Source: an uncultured Enterobacterales bacterium (GTDB taxonomy: Bacteria > Pseudomonadota > Gammaproteobacteria > Enterobacterales > Psychrobiaceae). Taken from it: a stretch of DNA of 36,393 bases. A program made the position numbers and the translations under genes. The stretch spans positions 1 through 36,393 of the forward strand of contig CALJMY010000221.1 of assembly GCA_937981905.1 (NCBI GenBank), written 5' to 3'. This document shows, in pieces, positions 10,073-21,103 of the stretch (position 1 is its first letter; each line of letters opens with the position of its first letter). The notes under the pieces were generated by a model. The model had not been told where the DNA came from and did not search any database. It saw only the letters and a list, made by a program, of their open reading frames with translations.

Positions 10073-10714
10073 TTACCCTTTAATTTTTTTCCATTCCCCA
10101 TTATCTAATCCATCAAGGGTCCATTCACCAATAGCATAACGAATTAGACGTAGAGTAGGGTGGCCAATATGCGCTGTCATCCGTCTAACTTGGCGGTTTC
10201 TGCCTTCTTTTATTGTAATTGAAAGCCATGTTGTTGGTATATCTTTACGCTCTCTAATTGGTGGAACGCGTTCCCATAACATGTCTGGTTCATCAATTAT
10301 TTTTACATCGGCAGGTCTGGTTAAACCATCTTTAAGCTCAACACCATCATTTAATGATTGTATAGATTCTGCTGTCGGGATACCTTCAACTTGAGCCCAA
10401 TAGGTTTTTGCTGTTTTGTGCTCTGGTTCTGTAATTTTAGACTGAAGTTTTCCGTCATTCGTTAATAGCAATAAACCTTCGCTGTCACGATCTAAACGCC
10501 CTGCTGCGTAAACTTCTTTTTCACTAATAAAATTAGCCAGCGTTTTGCGTCCTTCCCCATGACTAAACTGACACAGCACGTCGAATGGCTTATTAAAAAG
10601 AACAATTTTTTGTGGGCCAACAACACGTTTTACTGGTACTTTTTTAGTGTAAGTTGTCTGTTTGTTTGTTTTTGAAGCACGTTTAATTGATAAGCGTTGT
10701 CTTGAGTCAGTCAT
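10073..10714 (-). CDS. rluE: 23S rRNA pseudouridine(2457) synthase
   Basis: A 213-residue pseudouridine synthase of the RsuA/RluB/E/F group. The catalytic aspartate is D75 in [17 protein letters not shown]; the opening [11 protein letters not shown] and the segment [14 protein letters not shown] followed by [15 protein letters not shown] match RluE specifically, which modifies U2457 of 23S rRNA. The first ~35 residues are basic and Thr/Lys-rich, in place of any S4 domain. No strong Shine-Dalgarno is seen before the ATG. It lies between cspD and mnmA, as in the E. coli neighbourhood but without nudJ. Confidence 0.93.
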   Translation of the reverse strand: MTDSRQRLSIKRASKTNKQTTYTKKVPVKRVVGPQKIVLFNKPFDVLCQFSHGEGRKTLANFISEKEVYAAGRLDRDSEGLLLLTNDGKLQSKITEPEHKTAKTYWAQVEGIPTAESIQSLNDGVELKDGLTRPADVKIIDEPDMLWERVPPIRERKDIPTTWLSITIKEGRNRQVRRMTAHIGHPTLRLIRYAIGEWTLDGLDNGEWKKIKG

Positions 10715-10792
10715 GAGGGGCAGCTAAAGAATCTATAATAAAGCTATTGTAGCAATAGCCTTATTATATGGGAACGTATTAGATGAAAATAA

Positions 10793-11065
10793 TCATTGAG
10801 CAGGAATGGTTTCTTTTTCAACAGCACTTGTTGTAACGGAACTTTCTGCAAGAGGATTTTCTTGAACGATAGTTACTTTTTCTGCAAGCCCGCCTTTAGG
10901 GCCGCTTTGTAGCTCGTAATTAACTACTTGTCCTGCTTTTAGTGTGCGATAACCTTCCATTTCAACTACAGAGTGATGTGCAAAGATATCTTCGCCGCCA
11001 CCATCTGGACAAATAAACCCAAATCCTTTTGCATTGTTAAACCATTTTACGGTGCCTGTTGCCAT
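10793..11065 (-). CDS. cspD: Cold-shock-like protein CspD
   Basis: A 90-residue single cold-shock domain protein. RNP1 (KGFGFI) and RNP2 (DIFAHH) are intact, and the domain closely follows E. coli CspD (GTVKWFNNAKGFGFICP, GYRTLKAGQ, GPKG), a single-stranded nucleic-acid-binding inhibitor of DNA replication in stationary phase. The C-terminal tail of about 20 residues (Ser/Thr/Glu-rich) makes it longer than the 74-residue E. coli protein. AAGGA lies about ten bases upstream. It is divergent from clpS, the standard arrangement; in E. coli CspD is degraded by Lon. Confidence 0.92.
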   Translation of the reverse strand: MATGTVKWFNNAKGFGFICPDGGGEDIFAHHSVVEMEGYRTLKAGQVVNYELQSGPKGGLAEKVTIVQENPLAESSVTTSAVEKETIPAQ

Positions 11066-11267
11066 AATTACAATTCCTTATGTTTATTAGTGTTTATCTA
11101 CTTAAATAACGTTAATATCATATAAAACTATTTGAATTTTAGGTTAATATAAAGTTAATAATAAAATATTCAAACAAATTCTATTTACAGTCAAGAGATA
11201 ATTGTTTTTTTACTAAAATCTCTTTGAATTTTCGATATAAATTAATATACAGGTCCCAGAACAGGTT

Positions 11268-11582
11268 ATGAGTCAATTAGATGAAAATGAGTTATTGTTA
11301 GAAAAAGAAGCTTTGAAACAAGAACTAAAACCACCTTCGTTATACAACGTATTATTAATTAATGATGATTATACGCCAATGGATTTTGTGGTTGATGTGT
11401 TAAAAGTGTTTTTCGCTAAAGCAGATGAGCCTGCTAATCAAATAATGATGGCAATTCACCAGCAAGGTAAGGCAACATGTGGTACATATAGTGCAGATGT
11501 TGCAGAAACTAAAGTTCAACAAGTGAATGATTGTGCTAGAGAAAACGGTCATCCATTATTATGTACAATGGAAGAAGTATAA
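11268..11582 (+). CDS. clpS: ClpS, adaptor of the ClpAP protease
   Basis: A 104-residue N-degron adaptor that captures proteins with N-terminal Leu, Phe, Tyr or Trp and delivers them to ClpA. The conserved core is [20 protein letters not shown] (residues 23-42), with the Asn-Asp-Asp substrate-pocket triplet present, then the [16 protein letters not shown] helix segment. The flexible N-terminal tail needed for engagement with ClpA is present (about 20 residues). It is the first gene of a clpS–clpA pair (37-base gap) and is divergent from cspD across a 202-base AT-rich region. Confidence 0.97.
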   Translation: MSQLDENELLLEKEALKQELKPPSLYNVLLINDDYTPMDFVVDVLKVFFAKADEPANQIMMAIHQQGKATCGTYSADVAETKVQQVNDCARENGHPLLCTMEEV

Positions 11583-11619
11583 CTGTTGATACAATGTTTT
11601 TATATTTAAGGAGACATTT

Positions 11620-13884
11620 ATGTTAAATAAATCACTAGAATTGACGCTTAATGATGCTTTTAGAGATGCACGAGCTAAACGTCACGAATTTATGACGGTT
11701 GAACATCTCTTACTCGCGCTTATAGATAATGAATCAGCTAAAGATGCTCTTAATGCCTGTGGCGCAAACTTAGCTTCGCTCAAGGAAGAAATTACATCAT
11801 TTATCGCAGAGACAACTCCTTTGCTGCCAGTTGATGATGCTGAAAGCGAAACTCAACCAACGTTAGGTTTTCAACGTGTATTACAACGTGCTGTGTTTCA
11901 TGTTCAATCATCAGGTAATAATGAAGTCAACGGGGCTAATGTCTTAGTTGCTATTTTCAGTGAACAAGAATCTCAAGCCGCTTATTTATTGAAAAAATCA
12001 GATGTATCTCGTTTAGATGTAGTTAACTATCTTTCTCACGGTGTATCAAGAGAGGATGAGCATGACCCTAGAGAAGGCATTGAACAAGATGAAGAGAGTG
12101 AAGGTCAAAGTAAAGAAAATGCATTGTCTAAATACGCTACTAATTTAAATGAAAGTGCCGCTGCTGGTGAAATAGATCCATTAATTGGCCGTGCAAATGA
12201 AGTTGAAAGAACAGTACAAGTATTATCACGTCGCCGCAAAAATAATCCGTTATTAGTCGGTGAGGCTGGTGTTGGTAAAACAGCCATTGCTGAAGGGCTT
12301 GCTTATAGAATCATTCAAGATGATGTACCTGATGTTATCAAAGAACATACTATCTATTCTCTTGATATGGGCGCAATTTTAGCGGGCACTAAATACCGTG
12401 GTGATTTTGAAAAACGTTTTAAAGCGGTATTAAAAGAGTTTGAAAAGCGTGCAGATGCCATATTGTTTATTGATGAAATTCATACAATTATAGGTGCTGG
12501 TGCGGCTTCCGGTGGCATGTTAGATGCGTCTAATTTGTTGAAGCCTCTATTATCAAGCGGGAAGCTTCGCTGTATTGGGTCAACGACTTATCAAGAGTTT
12601 AGTGGTGTTTTTGAAAAAGACCGTGCGCTTGCTCGTCGTTTTCAAAAAATTGATGTGCTTGAACCTTCAATTGAAGATACGACTGAAATCTTGATGGGAT
12701 TAAAACCATCTTATGAAGAACATCATAACGTGTCTTATACGCGAGCCGCGATGTCTGCTGCCGCTAAATTATCAGATAAATATATTCTTGAACGCTTTTT
12801 ACCTGATAAAGCAATTGATGTGATGGATGAAGCGGGTGCACGTCACGCGATGACTCGCAGTGAAGATGATAGTGATGTGATTGATGTTGCTGAAATTGAA
12901 GCGATCATTGCAAAAATGGCGCGTATACCAGAGCAATCAGTATCTTCATCTGATCTTACGTTACTTAAAAACTTAGACCGCAATTTGAAAATGGTAGTCT
13001 TTGGTCAAGATCCCGCCATTGAAACGTTAACATCAGCAATTCAGTTATCACGTTCTGGTTTAGGTAACGAAGACAAGCCAATTGGTTCGTTCTTGTTTGC
13101 AGGGGCTACTGGTGTTGGTAAAACTGAAGTCTGTAAGCAACTTGCGAAATGTTTAGGTGTTGAACTTGTTCGTTTTGATATGTCTGAATATTTAGAAAGT
13201 CATACTGTGAGCCGTTTAATTGGTGCACCTCCTGGTTACGTTGGATATGATCAAGGTGGTTTACTAACAGATGCTGTTCGTAAACATCCACATTGTGTTG
13301 TATTACTTGATGAAATTGAGAAAGCCCACAGTGACGTTTATAACTTACTTCTTCAAGTTATGGACCATGGCAGCCTAACTGATAATAACGGCCGAAAAGC
13401 GGATTTTAGAAACGTTATATTAGTAATGACAACCAATGCGGGTGCTACACAAACTGAACGTAAATCGATTGGTTTTCAAGTGCAAGATAATACAACTGAT
13501 GCGATGCAAGAGATTAAGAAAATCTTCTCACCTGAATTTAGAAATCGCTTAGATTCTATTGTTTGGTTTAATGGGCTAGACGAATCAATTATAGAGCAGG
13601 TGGTTGATAAGTTTATTGTTGAAGTTCAAGCTCAGTTAGATCATAAAGCTGTCGCATTAGAAGTGAGTAAGGAAGCACGTTCGTGGTTAGTTAAAAAAGG
13701 CTACGATAAAGCGATGGGTGCAAGACCTATGGGACGTGTTATTCAAGATGAACTTAAAAAGCCAATGGCTAATGAATTATTATTTGGTAAATTAATGAAC
13801 GGTGGCACTGTTACTGTAACCATTAAAAAAGATGCTTTATCTTTCAAATATGTTGCTCAAAAAAAGCATGAAAAGATAAATTAA
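11620..13884 (+). CDS. clpA: ClpA, ATP-dependent unfoldase of ClpAP
   Basis: A 754-residue Hsp100 ATPase (E. coli 758). Domains in order: Clp N-domain (about 1-145) that docks ClpS; D1 AAA+ module with Walker A GEAGVGKT (about 213-220) and Walker B LFIDEIH; D2 module with Walker A GATGVGKT (about 494-501) and VVLLDEIEKAH. The ClpP-docking loop is present as IGF in RKSIGFQVQDN, so it should partner ClpP (encoded elsewhere). AAGGAGA before the ATG supports the start. Role: unfolding of N-degron and SsrA-type substrates. It is followed by a bidirectional terminator shared with infA. Confidence 0.98.
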   Translation: MLNKSLELTLNDAFRDARAKRHEFMTVEHLLLALIDNESAKDALNACGANLASLKEEITSFIAETTPLLPVDDAESETQPTLGFQRVLQRAVFHVQSSGNNEVNGANVLVAIFSEQESQAAYLLKKSDVSRLDVVNYLSHGVSREDEHDPREGIEQDEESEGQSKENALSKYATNLNESAAAGEIDPLIGRANEVERTVQVLSRRRKNNPLLVGEAGVGKTAIAEGLAYRIIQDDVPDVIKEHTIYSLDMGAILAGTKYRGDFEKRFKAVLKEFEKRADAILFIDEIHTIIGAGAASGGMLDASNLLKPLLSSGKLRCIGSTTYQEFSGVFEKDRALARRFQKIDVLEPSIEDTTEILMGLKPSYEEHHNVSYTRAAMSAAAKLSDKYILERFLPDKAIDVMDEAGARHAMTRSEDDSDVIDVAEIEAIIAKMARIPEQSVSSSDLTLLKNLDRNLKMVVFGQDPAIETLTSAIQLSRSGLGNEDKPIGSFLFAGATGVGKTEVCKQLAKCLGVELVRFDMSEYLESHTVSRLIGAPPGYVGYDQGGLLTDAVRKHPHCVVLLDEIEKAHSDVYNLLLQVMDHGSLTDNNGRKADFRNVILVMTTNAGATQTERKSIGFQVQDNTTDAMQEIKKIFSPEFRNRLDSIVWFNGLDESIIEQVVDKFIVEVQAQLDHKAVALEVSKEARSWLVKKGYDKAMGARPMGRVIQDELKKPMANELLFGKLMNGGTVTVTIKKDALSFKYVAQKKHEKIN

Positions 13885-13920
13885 TCTTTTTATGTATTGA
13901 TAATTAAATGATAGAAACTA

Positions 13921-13948
13921 AAAAGCCCATCTAAGATGGGCTTTTTTT
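13921..13948. terminator. Bidirectional terminator between clpA and infA
   Basis: AAAAGCCCATC (13921-13931) and GATGGGCTTTT (13935-13945) form a perfect 11-bp stem with loop TAA. A T-run follows on plus (to 13948) and the A-run on plus supplies Ts on minus. It serves the convergent clpA and infA genes. Confidence 0.9.
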
Positions 13949-13981
13949 ATGAACAAAATATATTTATTTTGTTGATTCTAA

Positions 13982-14224
<243 letters not shown>

Positions 14225-14318
14225 TTAAAAATTGATTAAGTGTTAAACAATTTAATTTGCTACTAATTTATGGGCGCAAATGATGAACTAAATACGCTGC
14301 CGTGTAAAGGTTTGAGCG

Positions 14319-15029
14319 CTATTTTTTATATTTAATCCATTGATTGTCTATGTAACGCTCATTTGGGAGGTATTGTTGCTTGTAATTCATGGCTTCACAT
14401 TCATCTATTTGAAAGCCCAAATAGAGATATTTCAAGCCTAAATTTTTACAATGATCAATTTGTTTTAGTATGTTAAAACGCCCCAGAGAGCGCTTTTCAT
14501 GCTCTGGTGAGAAAAATGTATACACAGCAGATAGACCATTTTCAAGTTTGTCGCAAACAGCTACGCTAATGAGTTCATCGTCTAAATAACTTTCTAAAAA
14601 ATAAATAGGTAACCAGTCACATTTTGTAAATGTATCGAGTGAATCTTGGTTAGGTGGATACATACTGCCCGTTTGATGACGCTTTGTAATATATTGACTA
14701 TAGAGCCCAAAATAATCTGAGCTGGGCTTATCTACCCATTTAAACGTCAAATCTTTGCCTTTATTCATCACTCGTTTTTGACTTTTACTTAAGCAAAATT
14801 CATTAACTTCAATGCGTATACTTTGACATTTTTGGCACAGATCACAATGTGGCCGATACGAATCATTTCCACCACGTCTAAATCCTTGATTCATCAATTG
14901 CTCATATATAGGCGGCGAAAGTTGTTCCTTGGGATGTACAACGAGTAATCGTTCAAGTTCAGTATTGATATAACTACAAGGTGACTCTTTTGTTACCCCT
15001 AATGTTAACTTTTCTAAATCATGCTCCAT
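14319..15029 (-). CDS. bpt: Aspartate/glutamate leucyltransferase (Bpt)
   Basis: A 236-residue protein of the ATE-like leucyl-transferase family, which adds Leu from Leu-tRNA to proteins with N-terminal Asp or Glu, making them ClpS substrates. The N-terminal cysteine region PCSYI and the CDLCQKCQSIRI motif typical of the family are visible, as are the C-terminal ATE-fold segments AVYTFFSPEHEKRSLG and LYLGFQI. E. coli lacks this gene; many marine gammaproteobacteria and vibrios have it. It overlaps the end of aat by 11 bases, so the two are surely co-transcribed. Confidence 0.94.
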   Translation of the reverse strand: MEHDLEKLTLGVTKESPCSYINTELERLLVVHPKEQLSPPIYEQLMNQGFRRGGNDSYRPHCDLCQKCQSIRIEVNEFCLSKSQKRVMNKGKDLTFKWVDKPSSDYFGLYSQYITKRHQTGSMYPPNQDSLDTFTKCDWLPIYFLESYLDDELISVAVCDKLENGLSAVYTFFSPEHEKRSLGRFNILKQIDHCKNLGLKYLYLGFQIDECEAMNYKQQYLPNERYIDNQWIKYKK

Positions 15030-15723
15030 AAATATCTCGTGGCTTCCAATTAATAGTATTAGCTATATTTTTATTATTGTTTAAATGTTCAATAAAATTT
15101 GATCGCGTCATTTCGATAGCTCCCAAAGATGTTAAATGTGGGTTGGTAATTTGACAATCGATTAACGGGACTTGGTGTTTAATTAATAACATTGATAAAG
15201 CATAAAGTGCTGTTTTTGATGCATTGGGCAGTAGTGAAAACATTGATTCACCGCAAAATGTATTATTGATAAAAACGCCATAAAGTCCACCAATAAGCTC
15301 ATCATCTTGCCAAACTTCAACACTATGTGCCGTATTATTTAGATGAAGCCCATTATATGAATTCTCCATGTCTTGATTTATCCAAGTGCCTAATCCATCT
15401 TTTCTTGTTATTTTACAGTGGGCGATAACACGTTTGAAGTCTTTATTAATAGAGACTTTATAGCGTGATTTATTTAAAAATTTCTTAAATGATTTACTGA
15501 CATGAAATTGACTGGTCGGTATAACGCAGCGCAACGAAGGTGACCACCACATAATAGGATCATGTTCATTAAACCACGGAAATATTCCTTGTCGATAAGC
15601 ATTGGTAAGTCGTTCTAAAGATAAATCACCACCCATTGCTAGCAGCCCATCAGGTTCGAGTAATGCATTATTGGGCGATGGAAATATAATATCGTTATGA
15701 TTTAACATAGTAAGCTGAGGCAT
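15019..15723 (-). CDS. aat: Leucyl/phenylalanyl-tRNA–protein transferase
   Basis: A 234-residue cytoplasmic transferase that adds Leu or Phe to proteins with N-terminal Arg or Lys, creating an N-degron. Signatures: FPSPNNALLEPDGLLAMGGDL, YRQGIFPWFNEHDPIMWWSP, and the later LIGGLYGVFINNTFCGESMF with LIDCQI. Length matches E. coli Aat (234). The ATG at 15723 is used; an internal ATG five codons in is possible. It starts the aat–bpt pair and is divergent from a small secreted protein across 80 bases. Confidence 0.96.
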   Translation of the reverse strand: MPQLTMLNHNDIIFPSPNNALLEPDGLLAMGGDLSLERLTNAYRQGIFPWFNEHDPIMWWSPSLRCVIPTSQFHVSKSFKKFLNKSRYKVSINKDFKRVIAHCKITRKDGLGTWINQDMENSYNGLHLNNTAHSVEVWQDDELIGGLYGVFINNTFCGESMFSLLPNASKTALYALSMLLIKHQVPLIDCQITNPHLTSLGAIEMTRSNFIEHLNNNKNIANTINWKPRDIYGA

Positions 15724-15803
15724 AAATAAGAATAACTCTTTAGTAGTTAAATAATATGTATTTATAATATACTATGAAACATTGTTAGCACATGGAGAGC
15801 TAA

Positions 15804-16271
15804 ATGAAAAAACTCTTTATTTTAGGATTATTGTTCGTTATATCTACAATACATAGTGAAGAATTAACTGAGAGTAATGATAATTCAATACATATATCTA
15901 AAGTAGAATCTGCAGTTATATCAAGTATTAGACAACTCACTGAACAAGATCTTGAGCGAGATAAAAATAGAAATTGGGCTCTTTTTAGCAATTCGCTATT
16001 GGGTGGCGTTTTAGGTTATCAATATGGTAATGGCTCAAGCAATGATATCAAATCTATTTTAGTAAAAATATTAGCGCATAATCAAAAAAAACAAGAAGGT
16101 AATGCATTAACAAGTGCAGTTAAAATACGATTAACTGAACTACAAGTGGTATTTAGTGATGGCGAAAGAAAGTCTATTATTCTTTCAACACAAACAGGTA
16201 AAGTTTATCGGACTAGAGATAAAATACGTTTAGTTCATTTTGAAACTGGTGTATTTGTAGATAAAATATAG
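15804..16271 (+). CDS. Secreted protein, possible glycine-zipper (17-kDa antigen/SlyB-like) family
   Basis: A 155-residue protein with a Sec signal peptide (MKKLFILGLLFVISTIHS, probable cleavage near residue 18) and no lipobox cysteine. A glycine-rich block GGVLGYQYGNGSSND resembles the glycine-zipper motif of Rick_17kDa_Anti/SlyB-type envelope proteins; the C-terminal part (VVFSDGERKSI, then TGKVYRTRDKIRLV) resembles the small beta domain that follows it there. The family assignment is inference; it may be a divergent member with an abbreviated zipper. GGAGAG five bases upstream supports the ATG. It sits in plus orientation between minus-strand aat and trxB, which are commonly closer neighbours, so it may be an insertion. 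Confidence 0.7.
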   Translation: MKKLFILGLLFVISTIHSEELTESNDNSIHISKVESAVISSIRQLTEQDLERDKNRNWALFSNSLLGGVLGYQYGNGSSNDIKSILVKILAHNQKKQEGNALTSAVKIRLTELQVVFSDGERKSIILSTQTGKVYRTRDKIRLVHFETGVFVDKI

Positions 16272-16325
16272 CCGCACTTTTGTTAATACTTATTTAAATA
16301 ATATATTAATGCTTATTTAGATAAT

Positions 16326-16373
16326 AAAAAGCCCACTTTATTTCTTTTAATTAAGAGTAAAGTGGGCTTTTTT
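16326..16373. terminator. Bidirectional terminator between the secreted protein gene and trxB
   Basis: AAAAAGCCCACTTTA (16326-16340) pairs perfectly over 15 bp with 16358-16372; the 17-base intervening region can form a short inner stem. T-runs occur on both strands. It lies between two converging genes. Confidence 0.88.
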
Positions 16374-16388
16374 GTTTGTTCTTGAATA

Positions 16389-17594
<1,206 letters not shown>

Positions 17595-17638
17595 TATAAA
17601 AAATAACCCCTGACACGTTTATAGAGTCAGAGGTTATT
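17595..17638 (-). terminator. Rho-independent terminator of katG
   Basis: Arms 17602-17614 and 17626-17638 pair through 13 positions, with one C·A on plus that becomes G·U in minus-strand RNA. On the minus strand the hairpin is followed by a T-rich tract (TTTTTTAT). It starts 31 bases after the katG stop. Confidence 0.75.
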
Positions 17639-17668
17639 ATCGCTATAATTTATATAGAAACGTTATCA

Positions 17669-19921
17669 CTATTTTAAGTCAAAACGGTCAAGTTGCATCA
17701 CTTTAACCCAAGCTTGAACGAAATCGTTAACAAACTTCTTATCAGCATCATCAGAAGCATATACTTCAGCAATTGATCTTAATTCAGTGCTTGAACCAAA
17801 GATAAGGTCAACAGGTGTTGCTGTCCATTTTAACTTACCAGAAGCACGGTCATTACCTTTGTAGATGCCATCTTTTGAATCATCTTTAGTCCATACCGTT
17901 GCCATATCAAGTAAATTAACAAAGAAGTCATTTGTTAATACACCAGGTTTATCAGTAAATACACCGTATGATGAACCATCGTAGTTAGCGTCAAGAGCAC
18001 GCATACCACCAACTAGCACTGTCATCTCAGGAACTGTTAAGCCAAGAGAGCTTGCTTTGTTCACTAACATTTCAGCAGGAGATCTGTAACTATCTGTTGT
18101 GTAGAAGTTACGGAAACCATCAGCATTAGGCTTTAAGTAGTTAAATGATAAAACGTCTGTTTGTGCTTGTGTTGCATCAGCACGACCAGCAACAAATGGT
18201 ACATCTATATCATGACCAGCTTTCTTAGCTGCATTTTCTAAAGCAGTAGCACCACCTAGAACAATTAAATCAGCAAGTGATATTTGTTTTTTAGATGATT
18301 TCTTATTGAACTTAACTTGGATAGATTCAAGTTTAGCTAATACTTTATTTAACTCTTTCGGGTTATTTACAGCCCATTCATTTTGAGGCGCTAAATTAAT
18401 ACGAGCACCGTTAGCACCGCCACGCATATCCGTTACACGATGACTAGAACCAGAAGCCCAAGCTGTACGAATAAGTTGTTGCGTTGTTAAACCAGATTTC
18501 AGAATTGATTTCTTAAGCTTAGCAATATCTTTGTTTGTCACTAATTTGTAATCAACAGCTGAAATCGGGTCTTGCCATAATAATACTTCACTTGGTACTT
18601 CAGCACCTACGTATCTAGCACGTGGTCCCATGTCTCTGTGAGTTAGTTTGAACCAAGCTTTAGCAAACGCTTTATCAAACTCAGCAGGGTCACTTCTTAA
18701 ACGCTCAACAATTTTACGGAACTCTGGATCTTCTTTTAATGCAATATCGGTTGTAAACATGATTGGTGCATTACGTTTACCAGGAATATGTGCATCAGGA
18801 ACTAAGAATTTTGCACCTTCGTTATCAGGTGTCCATTGCTTTGCGCCTGCTGGGCTTCTAGTAAGTACCCAGTTGAAGTTCATTAAGTTATCTAAGTAGT
18901 TAGATGACCATTTAGTTGGTGTAACAGTCCAAGCGCCTTCTAAACCACTACTAATTGTGTCTGCACCTACGCCAGTACCACATTTGTTTTTCCAGCCTAA
19001 ACCTTGCTCTTCAATTGCTGCGCCGCCTGGTGCTTCACTTACACAACCAGCAGGTTTTTTAGCACCATGTGCTTTACCTAATGTGTGCCCACCGGCTAGT
19101 AATGCAACAATTTCTTCATCGTTCATTGCCATACGGCTGAAAGAACGTCTAATGTCATTTGCCGCTAATAATGGATCAGGGTTACCGTGTGGGCCTTCAG
19201 GGTTTACATAAATTAAACCTTGTTCAAGTGCCGCAACTGGTCCTTTAAGATTACCTTTTTTGTCATGACGTTTGTCAGTAAGAAATTTCTTTTCAGGTCC
19301 CCAATATACTAAATCTGGTTCCCAATCGTCTGAACGTCCGCCAGCGAAACCAAATGTTTTAAAACCACTTGCTTCTAATGCAACGTTACCAGAAAGTACC
19401 ATTAGATCAGCCCAAGAAATTTGACGACCGTACTTTTGTTTAACAGGCCACATTAAGCGGCGAGCTTTATCCAAGTTTACATTATCAGGCCAGCTGTTTA
19501 GAGGATCAAAACGTTGTTGACCACCTGAAGCACCACCACGTCCATCATGTACGCGATACACACCAGCACTATGCCAAGCCATACGAATCATTAACGGACC
19601 ATAGTGACCCCAATCGGCAGGCCACCAAGATTTTGAATCAGTTAATGTTTTTTTGATATCAGCTTTTAATACACCTAAATCAAGTTTTGCGAATTCTTCC
19701 GCGTAGTTATAATCAGCACCGTATGGATTTGATTCAGCACTATGTTGACGAAGAGGTGCAAGGTTTAGTTGTTCTGGCCACCAAAATTGATTCGTTTTTG
19801 CGTCAGTATCTGAAACCGTTGACTCAACAGATGTAGCTGATGCAATTGATGTTGAAGGCAATACCATTGCTGTAATAGCAAGTGATATTGCGGCAGCAAT
19901 TGGAAGTGATTTGATTAACAT
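17669..19921 (-). CDS. katG: Catalase-peroxidase with an export signal
   Basis: A 750-residue bifunctional haem enzyme that destroys hydrogen peroxide. The distal residues R113, W116 and H117 ([10 protein letters not shown]), Y238 (GLIYVNPEG) and M264 (RMAMND) complete the Trp-Tyr-Met adduct needed for catalase activity; the proximal haem histidine is H279 ([11 protein letters not shown]). A second, degenerate peroxidase-like half follows, as is normal. Unusually, residues 1-29 form a Sec-type signal (basic MLIK, hydrophobic core, SIASA cleavage region), so the enzyme is probably periplasmic, as in E. coli O157 KatP. GAGGAA precedes the ATG. It is divergent from oxyR (243-base gap), its probable activator, and has its own terminator. 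Confidence 0.97.
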   Translation of the reverse strand: MLIKSLPIAAAISLAITAMVLPSTSIASATSVESTVSDTDAKTNQFWWPEQLNLAPLRQHSAESNPYGADYNYAEEFAKLDLGVLKADIKKTLTDSKSWWPADWGHYGPLMIRMAWHSAGVYRVHDGRGGASGGQQRFDPLNSWPDNVNLDKARRLMWPVKQKYGRQISWADLMVLSGNVALEASGFKTFGFAGGRSDDWEPDLVYWGPEKKFLTDKRHDKKGNLKGPVAALEQGLIYVNPEGPHGNPDPLLAANDIRRSFSRMAMNDEEIVALLAGGHTLGKAHGAKKPAGCVSEAPGGAAIEEQGLGWKNKCGTGVGADTISSGLEGAWTVTPTKWSSNYLDNLMNFNWVLTRSPAGAKQWTPDNEGAKFLVPDAHIPGKRNAPIMFTTDIALKEDPEFRKIVERLRSDPAEFDKAFAKAWFKLTHRDMGPRARYVGAEVPSEVLLWQDPISAVDYKLVTNKDIAKLKKSILKSGLTTQQLIRTAWASGSSHRVTDMRGGANGARINLAPQNEWAVNNPKELNKVLAKLESIQVKFNKKSSKKQISLADLIVLGGATALENAAKKAGHDIDVPFVAGRADATQAQTDVLSFNYLKPNADGFRNFYTTDSYRSPAEMLVNKASSLGLTVPEMTVLVGGMRALDANYDGSSYGVFTDKPGVLTNDFFVNLLDMATVWTKDDSKDGIYKGNDRASGKLKWTATPVDLIFGSSTELRSIAEVYASDDADKKFVNDFVQAWVKVMQLDRFDLK

Positions 19922-19974
19922 AGTTATTCCTCATATTATTAATATGTGTAGGTAGATTTATGTCTAGCATAGAG

Positions 19975-20003
19975 TTGATTAAGCAAAAACTACAATTGAT
20001 TAA
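19975..20003. promoter_or_regulatory. Candidate operator in the katG–oxyR gap: TTGATTAA direct repeat
   Basis: TTGATTAA occurs at 19975-19982 and 19996-20003, exactly 21 bases (two helical turns) apart, and a third time at 20119-20126. The pair lies 54-82 bases upstream of the katG start. It is not a good match to the E. coli OxyR consensus, so assignment is tentative. Confidence 0.3.
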
Positions 20004-20039
20004 CTTGAAGATTTGATTCTGTTTTTTTAATGGTAATGC

Positions 20040-20054
20040 TTATCTATCTGATAA
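20040..20054. promoter_or_regulatory. Candidate LysR-type box (TTATC-N5-GATAA) between katG and oxyR
   Basis: TTATC (20040-20044) and GATAA (20050-20054) form an inverted repeat that fits the general T-N11-A pattern of LysR-family regulators. It lies midway between the two divergent genes, suited to autoregulation plus katG control. Confidence 0.3.
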
Positions 20055-20164
20055 TATTATGATTTTTAAAATAATTTGTTATTCTTAAATTATTTAAATA
20101 GTGACAAATTCTGTTAAATTGATTAATATTGGTTCTATGTTCAATAAAAACTATCGATATTATT

Positions 20165-21091
20165 ATGATTTCATTAAAACAATTACATTATGCATTAGCT
20201 ATTGAAAAAACATTACATTTTAAAAAAGCGGCGGAAGCAAGTAATGTTTCACAGTCGGCGTTAAGTACAGCCATCAATGAATTGGAAAAACAGCTTGATA
20301 CTGTGATTTTTGAAAGAAATAATAAGCAAGTATTGGTGACCAGTAACGGTCGATTAATTCTAGATAAAGCAAAATCTATTTCATTAGAATTAAATGAATT
20401 AATGCAAATTGCTCAGACCAATAAACAACCATTTTCAAGTCCTATGTCTATTGGCGTTATTCCTACCGTTGGGCCTTATCTATTACCTAAAGTTCTTCCA
20501 GTTGTTAGAGAAAAATATCCAAACTTCAAGTTGAAAATTATTGAAGAACAATCTCATGTATTAGTCGATATGGTAAAAAAGGGAACGCTTGATGCCGCTA
20601 TTTTGGCCTTGCCTTTTTCATTAGATGGTTTAATCAATTTCGATTTTTGGAAGGAAGATTTTTATTGGGTATGCCACAAAGATGAATACCCTAATAAAAT
20701 AGAAGAGATTACCGGTGAAGAATTAGAAATGGATAAATTGATGCTTATTAAAGACGGGCATTGTTTACGAGAGCATGTATTAGAAGCTTGTCAGTTAACA
20801 GTAAGTAACAATAAACAAGATTCAGATTACGACTCTGCTAGTCTACATACGTTAATTCAAATGGTAGCTGGAAAGTTAGGAACAACTTTAGTACCAGAAA
20901 TGGCATTAGATTATTTAACTCATAATGAATCGGAAATTAAAGCAATTCACTTTAATGAGCCGGGACCGCATAGAACAATTGCGTTAGTGATTAGGCCTAA
21001 TTATGTTAGAACTAATGAATTAGCTATGCTGCAAGATATATTTACTCATCAATTGATGGAAAACTCTAACATAAACTATGAAGATGGCTAG
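20165..21091 (+). CDS. oxyR: Hydrogen-peroxide-sensing regulator OxyR
   Basis: A 308-residue LysR-family activator. The N-terminal helix-turn-helix (about 3-62, with FKKAAEASNVSQSALSTAI) is followed by the effector domain. C200 and C209 in KDGHCLREHVLEACQ reproduce the spacing and context of the redox pair C199/C208 of E. coli OxyR, which is what identifies it. An in-frame TTG at 20129 would add 12 residues; I chose the ATG at 20165 because family members begin with this MISLKQL-type segment. No clear Shine-Dalgarno is visible at either. It is divergent from katG, a classic OxyR target. Confidence 0.93.
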   Translation: MISLKQLHYALAIEKTLHFKKAAEASNVSQSALSTAINELEKQLDTVIFERNNKQVLVTSNGRLILDKAKSISLELNELMQIAQTNKQPFSSPMSIGVIPTVGPYLLPKVLPVVREKYPNFKLKIIEEQSHVLVDMVKKGTLDAAILALPFSLDGLINFDFWKEDFYWVCHKDEYPNKIEEITGEELEMDKLMLIKDGHCLREHVLEACQLTVSNNKQDSDYDSASLHTLIQMVAGKLGTTLVPEMALDYLTHNESEIKAIHFNEPGPHRTIALVIRPNYVRTNELAMLQDIFTHQLMENSNINYEDG

Positions 21092-21103
21092 CATTATAAA
21101 ACA

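Noticed and set aside
19969-20005. Canonical tetrameric OxyR site (four ATAG/CTAT half-sites)
   Set aside because: Only one ATAG element fits; the other three positions match poorly, so I report only the direct repeats.
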